Shown piece by piece: positions 23,440 through 30,337 of a stretch of 33,631 bases of DNA. This DNA comes from CAZWUW01 sp964636895. Its GTDB lineage: Bacteria; Bacillota; Thermincolia; Thermincolales; CAZWUW01. Below the pieces are notes generated by a model, which had not been told where the DNA came from, ran no database searches, and saw nothing but the letters and a program-made list of their open reading frames with translations. Location: the NCBI GenBank assembly GCA_964636895.1, contig CAZWUW010000026.1:1-33631 (forward strand). The letters are read 5' to 3'. Both the position numbers and the translations under genes were made by a program. The stretch's first letter is position 1, and the number at the start of each line of letters is the position of its first letter.

Positions 23440-25560
23440 TTAAGACGCCGCTTTATTTACCAAGTTCGACACATCCACTATCAGGGCAACATTACCATCC
23501 CCGAGAATGGTGGCGCCGGAAATCCCCCGGACATCACCAATATACTTACCCAGACTCTTGATAACAATTTCCTGTTCACCTACCAGCGAATCCACTACAA
23601 TGCCCATTTGCTGACCGGCCACATTGACCACAACCACAAATAATTTATCATTAAGTGCGGACTCCCGTTGCCGGAAACCAAATATCTGTTCCATCCGGAA
23701 TAATGGCAATACTTTGCCCCGAACCAGAATAACTTCCTGATTATTGACATATTCGATTTGTGTGCCGCGCATACGAATAGTTTCCGTTACCGAGGACAGC
23801 GGAATGGCATAAACATAATTGTTTAATGAAACCAACAGCGCCCGAATAATGGCTAATGTTAGGGGGAGCTTAATTTTAAACTCGGTACCCTTGCCAATAA
23901 CCGTATTTATTTCTACCGCTCCATTAATTTTTTCGATATTGTTCCGCACTACATCCATACCGACACCCCGACCGGAAACATCCGTCACCTTTTTAACTGT
24001 ACTAAGACCGGAAGCAAAAATCAGATTAACCGCTTCCTTGTCACCGAGCCGCTTGACCTGTTCCTCCGATAAAAGGCCTTTTTTCACAGCACTTTGCCTT
24101 ACCAGTTCCGCATCAATCCCGCGGCCATCATCGGTGATAGTAATTATGATATGGTTTTCTTCATGAAAGGCGGAAAGCTTTAATCGTCCCACCGGGTCTT
24201 TACCAGCCGCTATCCGGTCCTCCTGGGATTCTAAACCATGGTCTACAGCATTACGTAATAAGTGAATCAACGGGTCGCCAATCTCTTCGATAATCGAACG
24301 GTCCAACTCCGTCTCCTGACCGGTCATAATAAAATCAATCTGCTTACCTGCTTTATGGGATAAATCCCGAACCATCCGCGGAAACTTGTTAAATAGGCTT
24401 TCAACCGGCAGCATCCGGGCCTTCATAATCTGTTCCTGTAGTTGTGTAGTCACCCTTCCGATATGGATGGAGGTTCGACCTAGCTCCTGCGAAACCTCAT
24501 CCATCTCATCCAGTAACTCAACATGGCCTAAAATCTGAAACAGTCGGGTCCGGTCAATAACCAGCTCACCAACAAGATTCATCAGGCTGTCCAGCAGATC
24601 AACATCAACCCGCACCGTGCGGTTGCTTTTCTTTATAGAGGAATTACTCCCATTAACAGATGCCGCCTTTTCTTTTTCCCCCGGTTTGACCATGCTTTTT
24701 TCCGCAACGTTTACCTTAACCAGGTCTTCCTGCAGCGTAGCGGGCGGGACTTCTTGAGCCGCATCGGACTCGCCGCTTTTTGCCCCGGTCAGCTCATCAC
24801 TGTAATGGATAACCTCAACTGCCGATACATTTGGCAGGGTTTCTATCAGCTCTTTTAGCCGTCCTGCCTCTTCGGCAGTCAAAACGACGGCGCTTAAATC
24901 CTGGCCGGCCTGTTCCTTTTCAATTTCGTCCTGACTGGGTTTGGAGGCAACCACTTCACACCATTCGCCCAGCGCCATTAAAGTAACAAAAGAACGCACC
25001 GAAACCATTTCTATCTCAACATCCAAATACAAATTAATGACAAAAGCGTGTCTACCTTCCTCTATACCTTTGTGTACGATGTCTTTCTCTTCAAAAGACA
25101 GCAACACCTGATCCCGAACCTTGCCGGCAGCGACCTCCGGCAGTGAACCACTGTCCGGTGCTGCTTCTCCCTGTGCAGCAGCAGCCAGTTTTGGCAAAAT
25201 ATCATCAAGGTCTATATCGCTTTCTTCATCATTAACAATTTCATCCTTTAATACCCGTAGGTGATCAAGGCTTTCAAACAACACGTCCATCAGACCACTA
25301 GACACCGTTAGCTGCTGTTTGCGAAGCTTGTCCAGGATGTTTTCCATGGCATGGGTCAGGTTTGCCATCCGGTGATGACCAAGAGTTGCCGACGACCCTT
25401 TTAGCGTATGCGATGCCCGGAAAATTTCCTGCAGCAAATCCGCATTTTCCTCTTCCTTCTCAAGTTTTACCAAGTCCTCTTCAAGTGTCTGCAAATGCTC
25501 TTCAACTTCTTCAAGAAATATTTTCAGTTCTTCCGGAGAAGCATCAAGATTTAATCCCAT
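23440..25560 (-). CDS. cheA: Chemotaxis histidine kinase CheA
   Basis: A 706-aa kinase with the standard order of domains: P1 phosphotransfer at about 1-110 with phospho-His51 in FRASHTLKGSSATLGH; a P2-like CheY/CheB-docking domain at about 150-270; a P3 dimer domain from about 315 (VRVDVDLLDSLMNLVGELVI); the P4 ATPase with NAVDHGLE, ITDDGRGIDAE and GRGVGMDVVRNNI; and a P5 CheW-like domain at the C-terminus (YAIPLSSVTETI, VDSLVGEQEIVIKSLG). It phosphorylates CheY and CheB in response to receptors. The ATG at 25558-25560 has GGGAGGGAG upstream and is preferred to an in-frame start 15 codons earlier. It follows cheW by 28 bases. Confidence 0.97.
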   Translation of the reverse strand: MGLNLDASPEELKIFLEEVEEHLQTLEEDLVKLEKEEENADLLQEIFRASHTLKGSSATLGHHRMANLTHAMENILDKLRKQQLTVSSGLMDVLFESLDHLRVLKDEIVNDEESDIDLDDILPKLAAAAQGEAAPDSGSLPEVAAGKVRDQVLLSFEEKDIVHKGIEEGRHAFVINLYLDVEIEMVSVRSFVTLMALGEWCEVVASKPSQDEIEKEQAGQDLSAVVLTAEEAGRLKELIETLPNVSAVEVIHYSDELTGAKSGESDAAQEVPPATLQEDLVKVNVAEKSMVKPGEKEKAASVNGSNSSIKKSNRTVRVDVDLLDSLMNLVGELVIDRTRLFQILGHVELLDEMDEVSQELGRTSIHIGRVTTQLQEQIMKARMLPVESLFNKFPRMVRDLSHKAGKQIDFIMTGQETELDRSIIEEIGDPLIHLLRNAVDHGLESQEDRIAAGKDPVGRLKLSAFHEENHIIITITDDGRGIDAELVRQSAVKKGLLSEEQVKRLGDKEAVNLIFASGLSTVKKVTDVSGRGVGMDVVRNNIEKINGAVEINTVIGKGTEFKIKLPLTLAIIRALLVSLNNYVYAIPLSSVTETIRMRGTQIEYVNNQEVILVRGKVLPLFRMEQIFGFRQRESALNDKLFVVVVNVAGQQMGIVVDSLVGEQEIVIKSLGKYIGDVRGISGATILGDGNVALIVDVSNLVNKAAS

Positions 25561-25588
25561 GGTCTCCCTCCCGCCATAATTTTTTTGC

Positions 25589-26059
25589 TTAGCTAATATT
25601 TTCAAGCATGGAATGGTCTTCTCTGCTCAGCACTTTTTCCAAATCCAACAGAATAACCAGACGTTCATCAAGCTTGGCCACGCCCGCCAAATAATCAGTG
25701 TCAATATCGGTAAGAATGGAGCTGGGACGTTCCACAATATCACCTGAAATCCGCAGCACCTCCGAGACACCGTCTACTACCATGCCAATTGTATTTCCTT
25801 CCACTTCTACCACCACAATCCTTGTGGAGCGGGTAAACATATCAGCTTGCAAGCCAAACTTTTTGTGCAGGTTAAATACCGGAATTACCCGCCCCCGCAA
25901 ATTTATTACCCCTTCCACATACTCCATTGTTCGGGGTACCTCGGTAATGGTTTGCATGGTAATGATTTCCCGGACTGCCGCAATATCAAGTCCGTAAGTT
26001 TCCCTGCCCAGTTTGAAAACCACAAACTGCTTTTCATTAACAATTATCTGCTCACTCAC
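25589..26059 (-). CDS. cheW: Chemotaxis coupling protein CheW
   Basis: A 156-aa CheW, linking chemoreceptors to CheA. Typical segments are FVVFKLGRETYGLDIAAVRE, GVINLRGRVIPVFNLHKKFG and NTIGMVVDGVSEVLRI. The start is GTG at 26057-26059, with GGGGG eight bases upstream. It is the first gene of the cheW-cheA-cheY-cheB-cheX-cheX operon and sits directly behind a c-di-GMP-I riboswitch with terminator, so the whole operon is likely c-di-GMP controlled. Confidence 0.96.
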   Translation of the reverse strand: MSEQIIVNEKQFVVFKLGRETYGLDIAAVREIITMQTITEVPRTMEYVEGVINLRGRVIPVFNLHKKFGLQADMFTRSTRIVVVEVEGNTIGMVVDGVSEVLRISGDIVERPSSILTDIDTDYLAGVAKLDERLVILLDLEKVLSREDHSMLENIS

Positions 26060-26079
26060 GCTAATAACCCCCTATTAAA

Positions 26080-26110
26080 ATTCCTCCCTTGCCGGATTTC
26101 AGGGAGGAAT
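26080..26110 (-). terminator. Terminator of the c-di-GMP riboswitch expression platform (che operon)
   Basis: On the minus strand ATTCCTCCCT (26101-26110) pairs perfectly with AGGGAGGAAT (26080-26089) around an 11-base loop and is followed by TTTAATAG. It sits between the aptamer and the cheW start. Confidence 0.75.
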
Positions 26111-26132
26111 AGTACTAATAAAAACACCCCCC

Positions 26133-26210
26133 CGGCAACCTGGCAGTCACAGCTTACTAGCTTTAGACCCACGGCTTTACGCCCCTACCTTTCGATAAGT
26201 TAGCGCCGTC
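26133..26210 (-). promoter_or_regulatory. Cyclic-di-GMP-I (GEMM) riboswitch aptamer upstream of cheW
   Basis: The minus strand shows the GEMM-I landmarks in order: GACGGCGCTAAC, the tetraloop segment TCGAAAGGTAGGGGCG, TAAAGCCGTGGGTCTAAAGC (family AAAGCC..CGGGUCUAA), a variable stem, and GTGACTGCCAGGTTGCCG (family GCCGGGUUGCCG). The first and last four bases (CGGC/GCCG) can close the P1 helix. It is followed by a terminator and the che operon. Confidence 0.9.
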
Positions 26211-26296
26211 AGAGATAAAGTTACCACTATTTCTAAAAATAGCCATTTATTTTTCCTACTTCGACAAAATCCCCTAAATTCCTTCATATGATTAGT

Positions 26297-26325
26297 TTAT
26301 CGGAAAATTTTTTCAAAAATATTTA
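26297..26325 (-). promoter_or_regulatory. Possible sigma-D (flagellar) type promoter of the che operon
   Basis: On the minus strand TAAA (26322-26325) is followed, after 17 bases, by TCCGATAA (26297-26304), close to the sigma-D pattern TAAA-N15-GCCGATAA. The spacer is two bases longer than usual, so confidence is low. It would give a leader of about 80 bases before the aptamer. Confidence 0.3.
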
Positions 26326-26424
26326 ATTTTTCACCACAAATATGGCTAATCCAGCCAGCAAAATAAAAACATAAAAAACAACAGCCTTTTTACATAAGTC
26401 TTTTTTCACAATCCCTATAATCAT
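26323..26424 (-). CDS. 33-aa single-span membrane protein
   Basis: A short frame in a 474-base stretch with no other gene. It starts at ATG 26422-26424 with a near-perfect ribosome binding site, GGGAGGTG, seven bases upstream. The product begins MIIGIVKKDLCKK, followed by a hydrophobic span of about 18 residues (AVVFYVFILLAGLAIFVV) and ends in VKN. The positive residues before the span predict a cytoplasmic N-terminus. It ends in TAA right beside the possible che promoter. Upstream, ATA-N16-CATATGAT (about 26450-26475) loosely resembles a sigma-E promoter, so a sporulation role is possible but unproven. I recognise no homolog. Confidence 0.6.
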   Translation of the reverse strand: MIIGIVKKDLCKKAVVFYVFILLAGLAIFVVKN

Positions 26425-26451
26425 AAACACACCTCCCAGGTGTTAAAATCA

Positions 26452-26463
26452 TATGCCGGCATA
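26452..26463. repeat. 12-bp perfect palindrome between small membrane gene and ZIP gene
   Basis: TATGCCGGCATA is fully self-complementary and lies in the divergent promoter region, 19 bases upstream of the -35 box of the ZIP gene. It could be an operator, for example for a metal regulator of the transporter, but it matches no site I know. Confidence 0.3.
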
Positions 26464-26481
26464 ACTGGCGATATGTAATAA

Positions 26482-26510
26482 TTGCCCGGTGGCAGCATAA
26501 ATTTTAGTAT
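26482..26510 (+). promoter_or_regulatory. Sigma-A-like promoter of the ZIP transporter gene
   Basis: TTGCCC (26482-26487) and TAGTAT (26505-26510) are exactly 17 bases apart, each matching four of six consensus positions. The predicted start near 26517 gives a very short leader just including the ribosome binding site. Confidence 0.4.
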
Positions 26511-26533
26511 GTGTCAAAAAGGTGGTGCCACAC

Positions 26534-27262
26534 TTGTCCGAAATCTATATTTACAGTATAGTCGCCGGGTTGGCTACCTGCTTGGGTGCAATAATAGTTA
26601 TATTTCTCGGTAAACCAGGCCAAAGAACCTTATCCGTCCTATTCGGTATGGCTGCCGGAATAATGCTGGGGGTTATCCTGTTGGACCTGATCCCCACCGC
26701 CATGGAATTCGGAACCTTACGCCAAACATTAATGGGCTTTAGCCTAGGCATTATTTTAATGCTCATTCTGGAAGTAGTGCTTTGCCAATTTTTCCGAACC
26801 GGTTCAGATGTTATTAACCCCAACGCCCGCTGGCTTAAAATGGGTTACCTGATTGCCATTGGCATCGCCCTGCATGACCTGCCTGAAGGTTTTGCCATTG
26901 CTGCCGGCTATTCCGCCAAACAGCATCTTGGTTTGCTTATCGCCCTAGCCATAGGTCTTCATAACATCCCCGAGGGCATGGCTACCACCACACCATTACG
27001 CATGGGAGGCGTTTCAGCCACCCGGGTAATCGCCACCAATGTTGCAGTTAGTATGTTTACGCCTTTAGGCACATTTCTGGGGCTGCTGCTGGTTGACCTG
27101 TCCGCCTCTTTTATTGCCGTTTTACTGGCCGCTGCAGCCGGGGCCATGACGTATATCATCTATAATGAGCTATTGCCGGAGTCCCGTCGCCGCCACCCCA
27201 ACTATTCCACCGTCGGTGGCATCTTCGGTTTCTTTTTGATTATGCTGTTAGGGTTCATGTAA
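26534..27262 (+). CDS. ZIP family metal transporter
   Basis: A 242-aa integral membrane protein with about eight hydrophobic spans, of the GufA/ZupT-like prokaryotic ZIP group that imports Zn2+ or other divalent metals. The metal-binding signatures are ALHDLPEGFAIAAG (H114, E118) and GLHNIPEGMATTTPLR (H143, E147), which lie in transmembrane helices 4 and 5 of the family. The start chosen is TTG at 26534, since AGGTGG lies eight bases upstream; the two GTG codons at 26522 and 26525 overlap that site. It is a single-gene unit with a bidirectional hairpin after it. Some GufA-type members work in the export direction, so direction and metal are not settled. Confidence 0.9.
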   Translation: MSEIYIYSIVAGLATCLGAIIVIFLGKPGQRTLSVLFGMAAGIMLGVILLDLIPTAMEFGTLRQTLMGFSLGIILMLILEVVLCQFFRTGSDVINPNARWLKMGYLIAIGIALHDLPEGFAIAAGYSAKQHLGLLIALAIGLHNIPEGMATTTPLRMGGVSATRVIATNVAVSMFTPLGTFLGLLLVDLSASFIAVLLAAAAGAMTYIIYNELLPESRRRHPNYSTVGGIFGFFLIMLLGFM

Positions 27263-27268
27263 AAATGT

Positions 27269-27301
27269 AAATGGTCAATAGCGCACAGCCATTGACCATT
27301 T
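27269..27301. terminator. Bidirectional hairpin between ZIP gene and LysM gene
   Basis: AAATGGTCAAT (27269-27279) and its exact 11-base complement (27291-27301) enclose an 11-base loop, six bases after the ZIP stop and 12 bases beyond the stop of the convergent LysM gene. The T-run is only short on either strand. Confidence 0.65.
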
Positions 27302-27312
27302 GTGTTAAGCTT

Positions 27313-28596
27313 TTAATTTCCCGCTGCTTTTTGCACGGCCTTTTGGTGCTCGGGCTCAATAGCATTATTAAAATGGTTTCTGCTGTTCAAAAAATGCAAG
27401 TCAAAATGACCGGGGAATTCATTGTCGTTAATTGTTTTAATGCTGTGCGGCATGCCGGCCATTGACCCGGCAATAACCTTGCCATCCACAAAAACAAGCA
27501 CTGCCCGCCTGGTCCAACTCCATTGTCCGCCGTAGATTTCTTTCATGATTGCGGTATCAACGGCTGTTACCGGTTCCATATCAGCATGATTAGAGCCGCC
27601 CAACCGACGTACCTTAAAAGATTTACCTGTATCCAGGTCTTGCAGGGTAGCCGTATTATATGTATCTAATATCCAGGATGCAAATTCCCATTCCATTAGT
27701 TCACCAAACCCATTTTTCCCAGATGCGATCGGATAGGGAATAGTAACAGACTGGTCACTGTTTTGCGGGACAAATAGCGGCTGATTAACCATAGTCAGCT
27801 TAGTCTCCAGATGATTAGTAGCTATAATGGCCGCCTCTGTTGTATTGTAACGATTGGCAATTGCCCACAGGCTTTCCCCGGTTTGTATACGGTGAAGCAC
27901 CACCCCTTGTGGAATTTCACCCCAACTCCCACCGGCTGGTCCACCATTATCCGGTATCTCCGGGGACTGGTCAACACTATCTTGCGGTCGGCTGCCCCGG
28001 CTGGGCGGCTGAATGCTAGTGGTATTGCCAGCAGCAGGCACAAAAAGAACCTGACCTGCCCATAAACTTGTAGAGTTTAACCCATTTGCTGCCACTAGCA
28101 TGTCAATCGTAGTATTGAATCTCTGCCCAATAAGGAACAAAGTATCCCCATTCCCGACCGTGTAGCTTTTTTGCGGCGGCAGGGGAATCCTCAGCGTTTG
28201 GCCGGCATAGATAGTGGCGCCTTGCAGCCCGTTAGCGTCCTTTATTTTAGTCCCGCTAACGGCAAATTTTTGTCCAATGACAAATAGGCTGTCTCCCGGT
28301 TTTACAACATATTCTATTGCTTCCGGCAAAACCCCGGTGAAAATTTTAAGTTTTGGTACTTTCAATGCCTGACCGGGTACAATCTGAATAGAAGTAAGCT
28401 TATTTAACTTTTTTATGGTCTCTACCGTTGTTTCAAATTTCCGGCTAATGAGCCATAGAGATTCACCGGCCTGAACCTCATAAATTACGTAATCCGGCTC
28501 ACCTGCGGCAATAGCCGTAGGTATAAAAAGGATCAGAGAAATGGTAACCAGTACGGTAACAAGAATAGTACTGCGCAAACTCTTTCTACCGGTCAT
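27313..28596 (-). CDS. Secreted protein with four LysM repeats and unknown His-rich C-terminal domain
   Basis: A 427-aa exported protein. Residues 1-31 are a signal peptide (basic RKSLRS, hydrophobic core, AIAAG). Four LysM repeats follow, each opening with a GxS/TLxxI-type core: YEVQAGESLWLISRKF, YVVKPGDSLFVIGQKF, YTVGNGDTLFLIGQRF and HRIQTGESLWAIANRY. They bind peptidoglycan. The last 130 residues form a domain I do not recognise, with several conserved-looking His: GGSNHADMEP, SMAGMPHSIK and GHFDLHFLNSRNHFNN, which could bind a metal. The ATG at 28594-28596 has GAGGAGGG upstream; a longer open frame to 28818 lacks a site. A consensus sigma-H-type promoter lies about 70 bases upstream, so it is likely induced at entry into sporulation. 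Confidence 0.88.
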   Translation of the reverse strand: MTGRKSLRSTILVTVLVTISLILFIPTAIAAGEPDYVIYEVQAGESLWLISRKFETTVETIKKLNKLTSIQIVPGQALKVPKLKIFTGVLPEAIEYVVKPGDSLFVIGQKFAVSGTKIKDANGLQGATIYAGQTLRIPLPPQKSYTVGNGDTLFLIGQRFNTTIDMLVAANGLNSTSLWAGQVLFVPAAGNTTSIQPPSRGSRPQDSVDQSPEIPDNGGPAGGSWGEIPQGVVLHRIQTGESLWAIANRYNTTEAAIIATNHLETKLTMVNQPLFVPQNSDQSVTIPYPIASGKNGFGELMEWEFASWILDTYNTATLQDLDTGKSFKVRRLGGSNHADMEPVTAVDTAIMKEIYGGQWSWTRRAVLVFVDGKVIAGSMAGMPHSIKTINDNEFPGHFDLHFLNSRNHFNNAIEPEHQKAVQKAAGN

Positions 28597-28666
28597 AATT
28601 CCCTCCTCTTTATCATTATTTTCCTTACTCGCCAACACCTCCCGAATATTGGCTTGTATTGGTAAT

Positions 28667-28696
28667 TTATTCGATATTATTTGACCCAAATCCTTT
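28667..28696 (-). promoter_or_regulatory. Consensus sigma-H-type promoter of the LysM protein gene
   Basis: On the minus strand AAAGGATTT (28688-28696), a 12-base spacer (28676-28687) and ATCGAATAA (28667-28675) satisfy every position of RnAGGAwWW-N11/12-RnnGAATww. The transcript would begin near 28660, giving a leader of about 65 bases. This inference from consensus was not tested for chance frequency. Confidence 0.6.
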
Positions 28697-28753
28697 TGGT
28701 AATTTAAACCAATTGACTTAAATTTGGGTAATCTCACCCGATAAAGAGCACAG

Positions 28754-28796
28754 ACAAAAGAAGGAGCAAGCGCATAACGCCCGCTCCTTCCTTTGT
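28754..28796 (-). terminator. Terminator downstream of csoR
   Basis: GAAGGAGC (28760-28767) pairs with GCTCCTTC (28783-28790), and the stem extends past one mismatch by AAA/TTT and AC/GT to 28754 and 28796. On the minus strand TTCTTTTG is the T-rich side. It separates csoR from the sigma-H-type promoter of the LysM gene. Confidence 0.65.
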
Positions 28797-28814
28797 TTGT
28801 GGAGTAATCTTCTG

Positions 28815-29081
28815 TCACTTTACAAACTTTAAAAGAATATCCATTAATTCGTCTACTGATTCTTCACCCTTACCATCCTGAATAGCCTTGGCTACACAAC
28901 CTCTGGTATGCCCTTCCAAAACAGCTATGCCAATTTTGGTTATGCCCGCCCTAATCGCGGCAATTTGTATCAAAATGTCTACACAATACCGGTCTTCCTC
29001 AATCATCCGCTGGATCCCGCGAACCTGGCCCTCAATCTTTTTTAGCCGGGGAAGAACATCCTTTTTATTCTTAACCACCAT
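28815..29081 (-). CDS. csoR: CsoR/FrmR-family metal-sensing transcriptional repressor
   Basis: An 88-aa all-helical DNA-binding repressor (formerly DUF156). It has LPRLKKIEGQVRGIQRMIEEDRYCVDIL, then GHTRGCVAKAI. The residues C33, H58 and C62 have exactly the spacing (25 and 4) of the Cu(I)-binding Cys-His-Cys set of CsoR, so a copper sensor is more likely than a formaldehyde (FrmR) or nickel (RcnR) sensor. The ATG at 29079-29081 has GGGGGCGG upstream. A CsoR-type operator lies 20-40 bases upstream, pointing to autorepression. No copA, copZ or other copper gene is nearby, so its other targets are outside the window. Confidence 0.9.
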   Translation of the reverse strand: MVVKNKKDVLPRLKKIEGQVRGIQRMIEEDRYCVDILIQIAAIRAGITKIGIAVLEGHTRGCVAKAIQDGKGEESVDELMDILLKFVK

Positions 29082-29100
29082 CCGACCGCCCCCAACGACC

Positions 29101-29120
29101 TACCCCTCCAGGGTAGGGTA
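29101..29120 (-). promoter_or_regulatory. CsoR-type operator upstream of csoR
   Basis: TACCC-CTCCA-GGGTA (29101-29115), with a second GGGTA directly after, matches the TACCC...GGGTA inverted repeat known for CsoR operators such as B. subtilis copZA. It lies 20 bases before the csoR start, where repressor binding would block transcription. Confidence 0.6.
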
Positions 29121-29137
29121 TGTTTGCAAGCTTTATT

Positions 29138-30268
29138 TTATCTCGCCCGGCCGGATTTGTCAAGCATATTCGCGGTCAACGCGTTTGCCGCCATAAAATA
29201 CCGGTGTTTTTTCTTTTGACGGCAGCGCAGCATTTCAACAAAAGCCTCAATCCTGCTCAAAACACCGGTGGAACTGGCATGTTCGTCCAAAACCAGGGTC
29301 AGCACCGGAATATCATAGTCCTTTGCTATCTTTGGCAAGATACTCTGGGCTACAATTTCAGGCATACATGTAAGTGGCAGAATATGGATCACCCCGTCGT
29401 ATCCGGCCCGGGCATAACGCACTGTATTAGCTACCGTATCCAACCCGTGGCCGCCAACCGCACTACTCAGATACGGCGCGGCTGTAGCCAGCAGGTCATT
29501 TAAATAACATCTGTTCTTATATGGCCACAAGTGTTGCGCCACCCAGTCACTGATATAAATTGACCGGTGTGTAGCAATGCCCATAGTTTCCAGTGTTTCC
29601 TCCAACCCATGATTAACAAATGGTTCCAACAACATATAAATATCTCCTACCAGTCCTACCCGTAACCCGCCGGTCGCCGATCCAATCTTAGACAACTGTT
29701 GTTCTACACCATCCACCACCCGCCGGATATCATCCGGCAGCCGGGCATTCCTCACTTTTTCCACGCCCAGCCGGTAAACCACCGACACAGCACTCGCTTT
29801 CTGTTCTACCGGCCGGGCCAAATGAACCAGCCGTTCAATTTTATCTATCGCGCAAAGCTTCAACCAACCCAGCCAGAGCCCCCGCAATGCCGCCCGGCGG
29901 GATACCCCCAGCTCCCGGCGCAGTGCACCGACCTGTTGTGTGATACTGTCACCCTCCAAAACAATGGTGGAAAAAACATATCCCTGATCCTGCAATATGG
30001 TTTCCGCCAAATGTCCAAAATATCCAAAACGGCATGGCCCGGCCCCGCCTAGCATAATAATGGTATCCGCCCCACTGTTTAAAGCCTCGGTCAACGTTCC
30101 CACTACCACCTTAAAAGGCAAGCAACAGCCCTCCGGCGTATGCCTGACACCTATCTTTATAGTGTTCTGAGAAATGGGCGGCGGCACTACAACCTGAGCC
30201 TCCAGTTCCTTAAAAACAGCTTCCAGGGCAATACCCAGATTACCCATATGAGGAAAAGAAATACGCAT
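29138..30268 (-). CDS. Acyl-CoA dehydratase activase-related protein (COG3580/DUF2229-like), paralog C
   Basis: A 376-aa protein of the group found as a domain in large 2-hydroxyacyl-CoA dehydratase activase-like proteins. It begins MRISFPHMGNLGIAL and has conserved cysteine segments EGCCLPFKVVVG (C48/C49), GAGPCRFGYFGH (C79) and PLTCMPEIVAQSIL, and the terminal motif LVLDEHASSTGVLSRIEAF. These Cys could hold an Fe-S cluster. It is colinear with the protein at 31291-32376. The ATG at 30266-30268 has GGAAGGGG upstream followed by eight T, with a hairpin covering that site (30269-30322). The biochemical role of the stand-alone family is not established; no dehydratase subunit is encoded nearby. 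Confidence 0.8.
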   Translation of the reverse strand: MRISFPHMGNLGIALEAVFKELEAQVVVPPPISQNTIKIGVRHTPEGCCLPFKVVVGTLTEALNSGADTIIMLGGAGPCRFGYFGHLAETILQDQGYVFSTIVLEGDSITQQVGALRRELGVSRRAALRGLWLGWLKLCAIDKIERLVHLARPVEQKASAVSVVYRLGVEKVRNARLPDDIRRVVDGVEQQLSKIGSATGGLRVGLVGDIYMLLEPFVNHGLEETLETMGIATHRSIYISDWVAQHLWPYKNRCYLNDLLATAAPYLSSAVGGHGLDTVANTVRYARAGYDGVIHILPLTCMPEIVAQSILPKIAKDYDIPVLTLVLDEHASSTGVLSRIEAFVEMLRCRQKKKHRYFMAANALTANMLDKSGRAR

Positions 30269-30322
30269 AAAAAAAACCCCTTCCGCTTACAATCTGGTAA
30301 TAATTGTTTCCGGACAAGGGTT
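30269..30322 (-). terminator. Terminator-like hairpin covering the ribosome binding site of paralog C
   Basis: On the minus strand ACCCTT, CCG and ACAAT pair in series with ATTGT, CGG and AGGGGT around a 9-base loop with small internal loops, and eight T follow directly before the start codon. The 3' arm contains the AAGGGG ribosome binding site. It may terminate, attenuate or lower translation of the last gene of the cluster. Confidence 0.5.
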
Positions 30323-30337
30323 GCCTTATGCACATCG

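Noticed and set aside
28597..28818. Longer open frame adding 74 codons before the LysM protein
   Set aside because: It would bury the signal peptide; the ATG at 28596 has GAGGAGGG and the promoter lies within the extra part.
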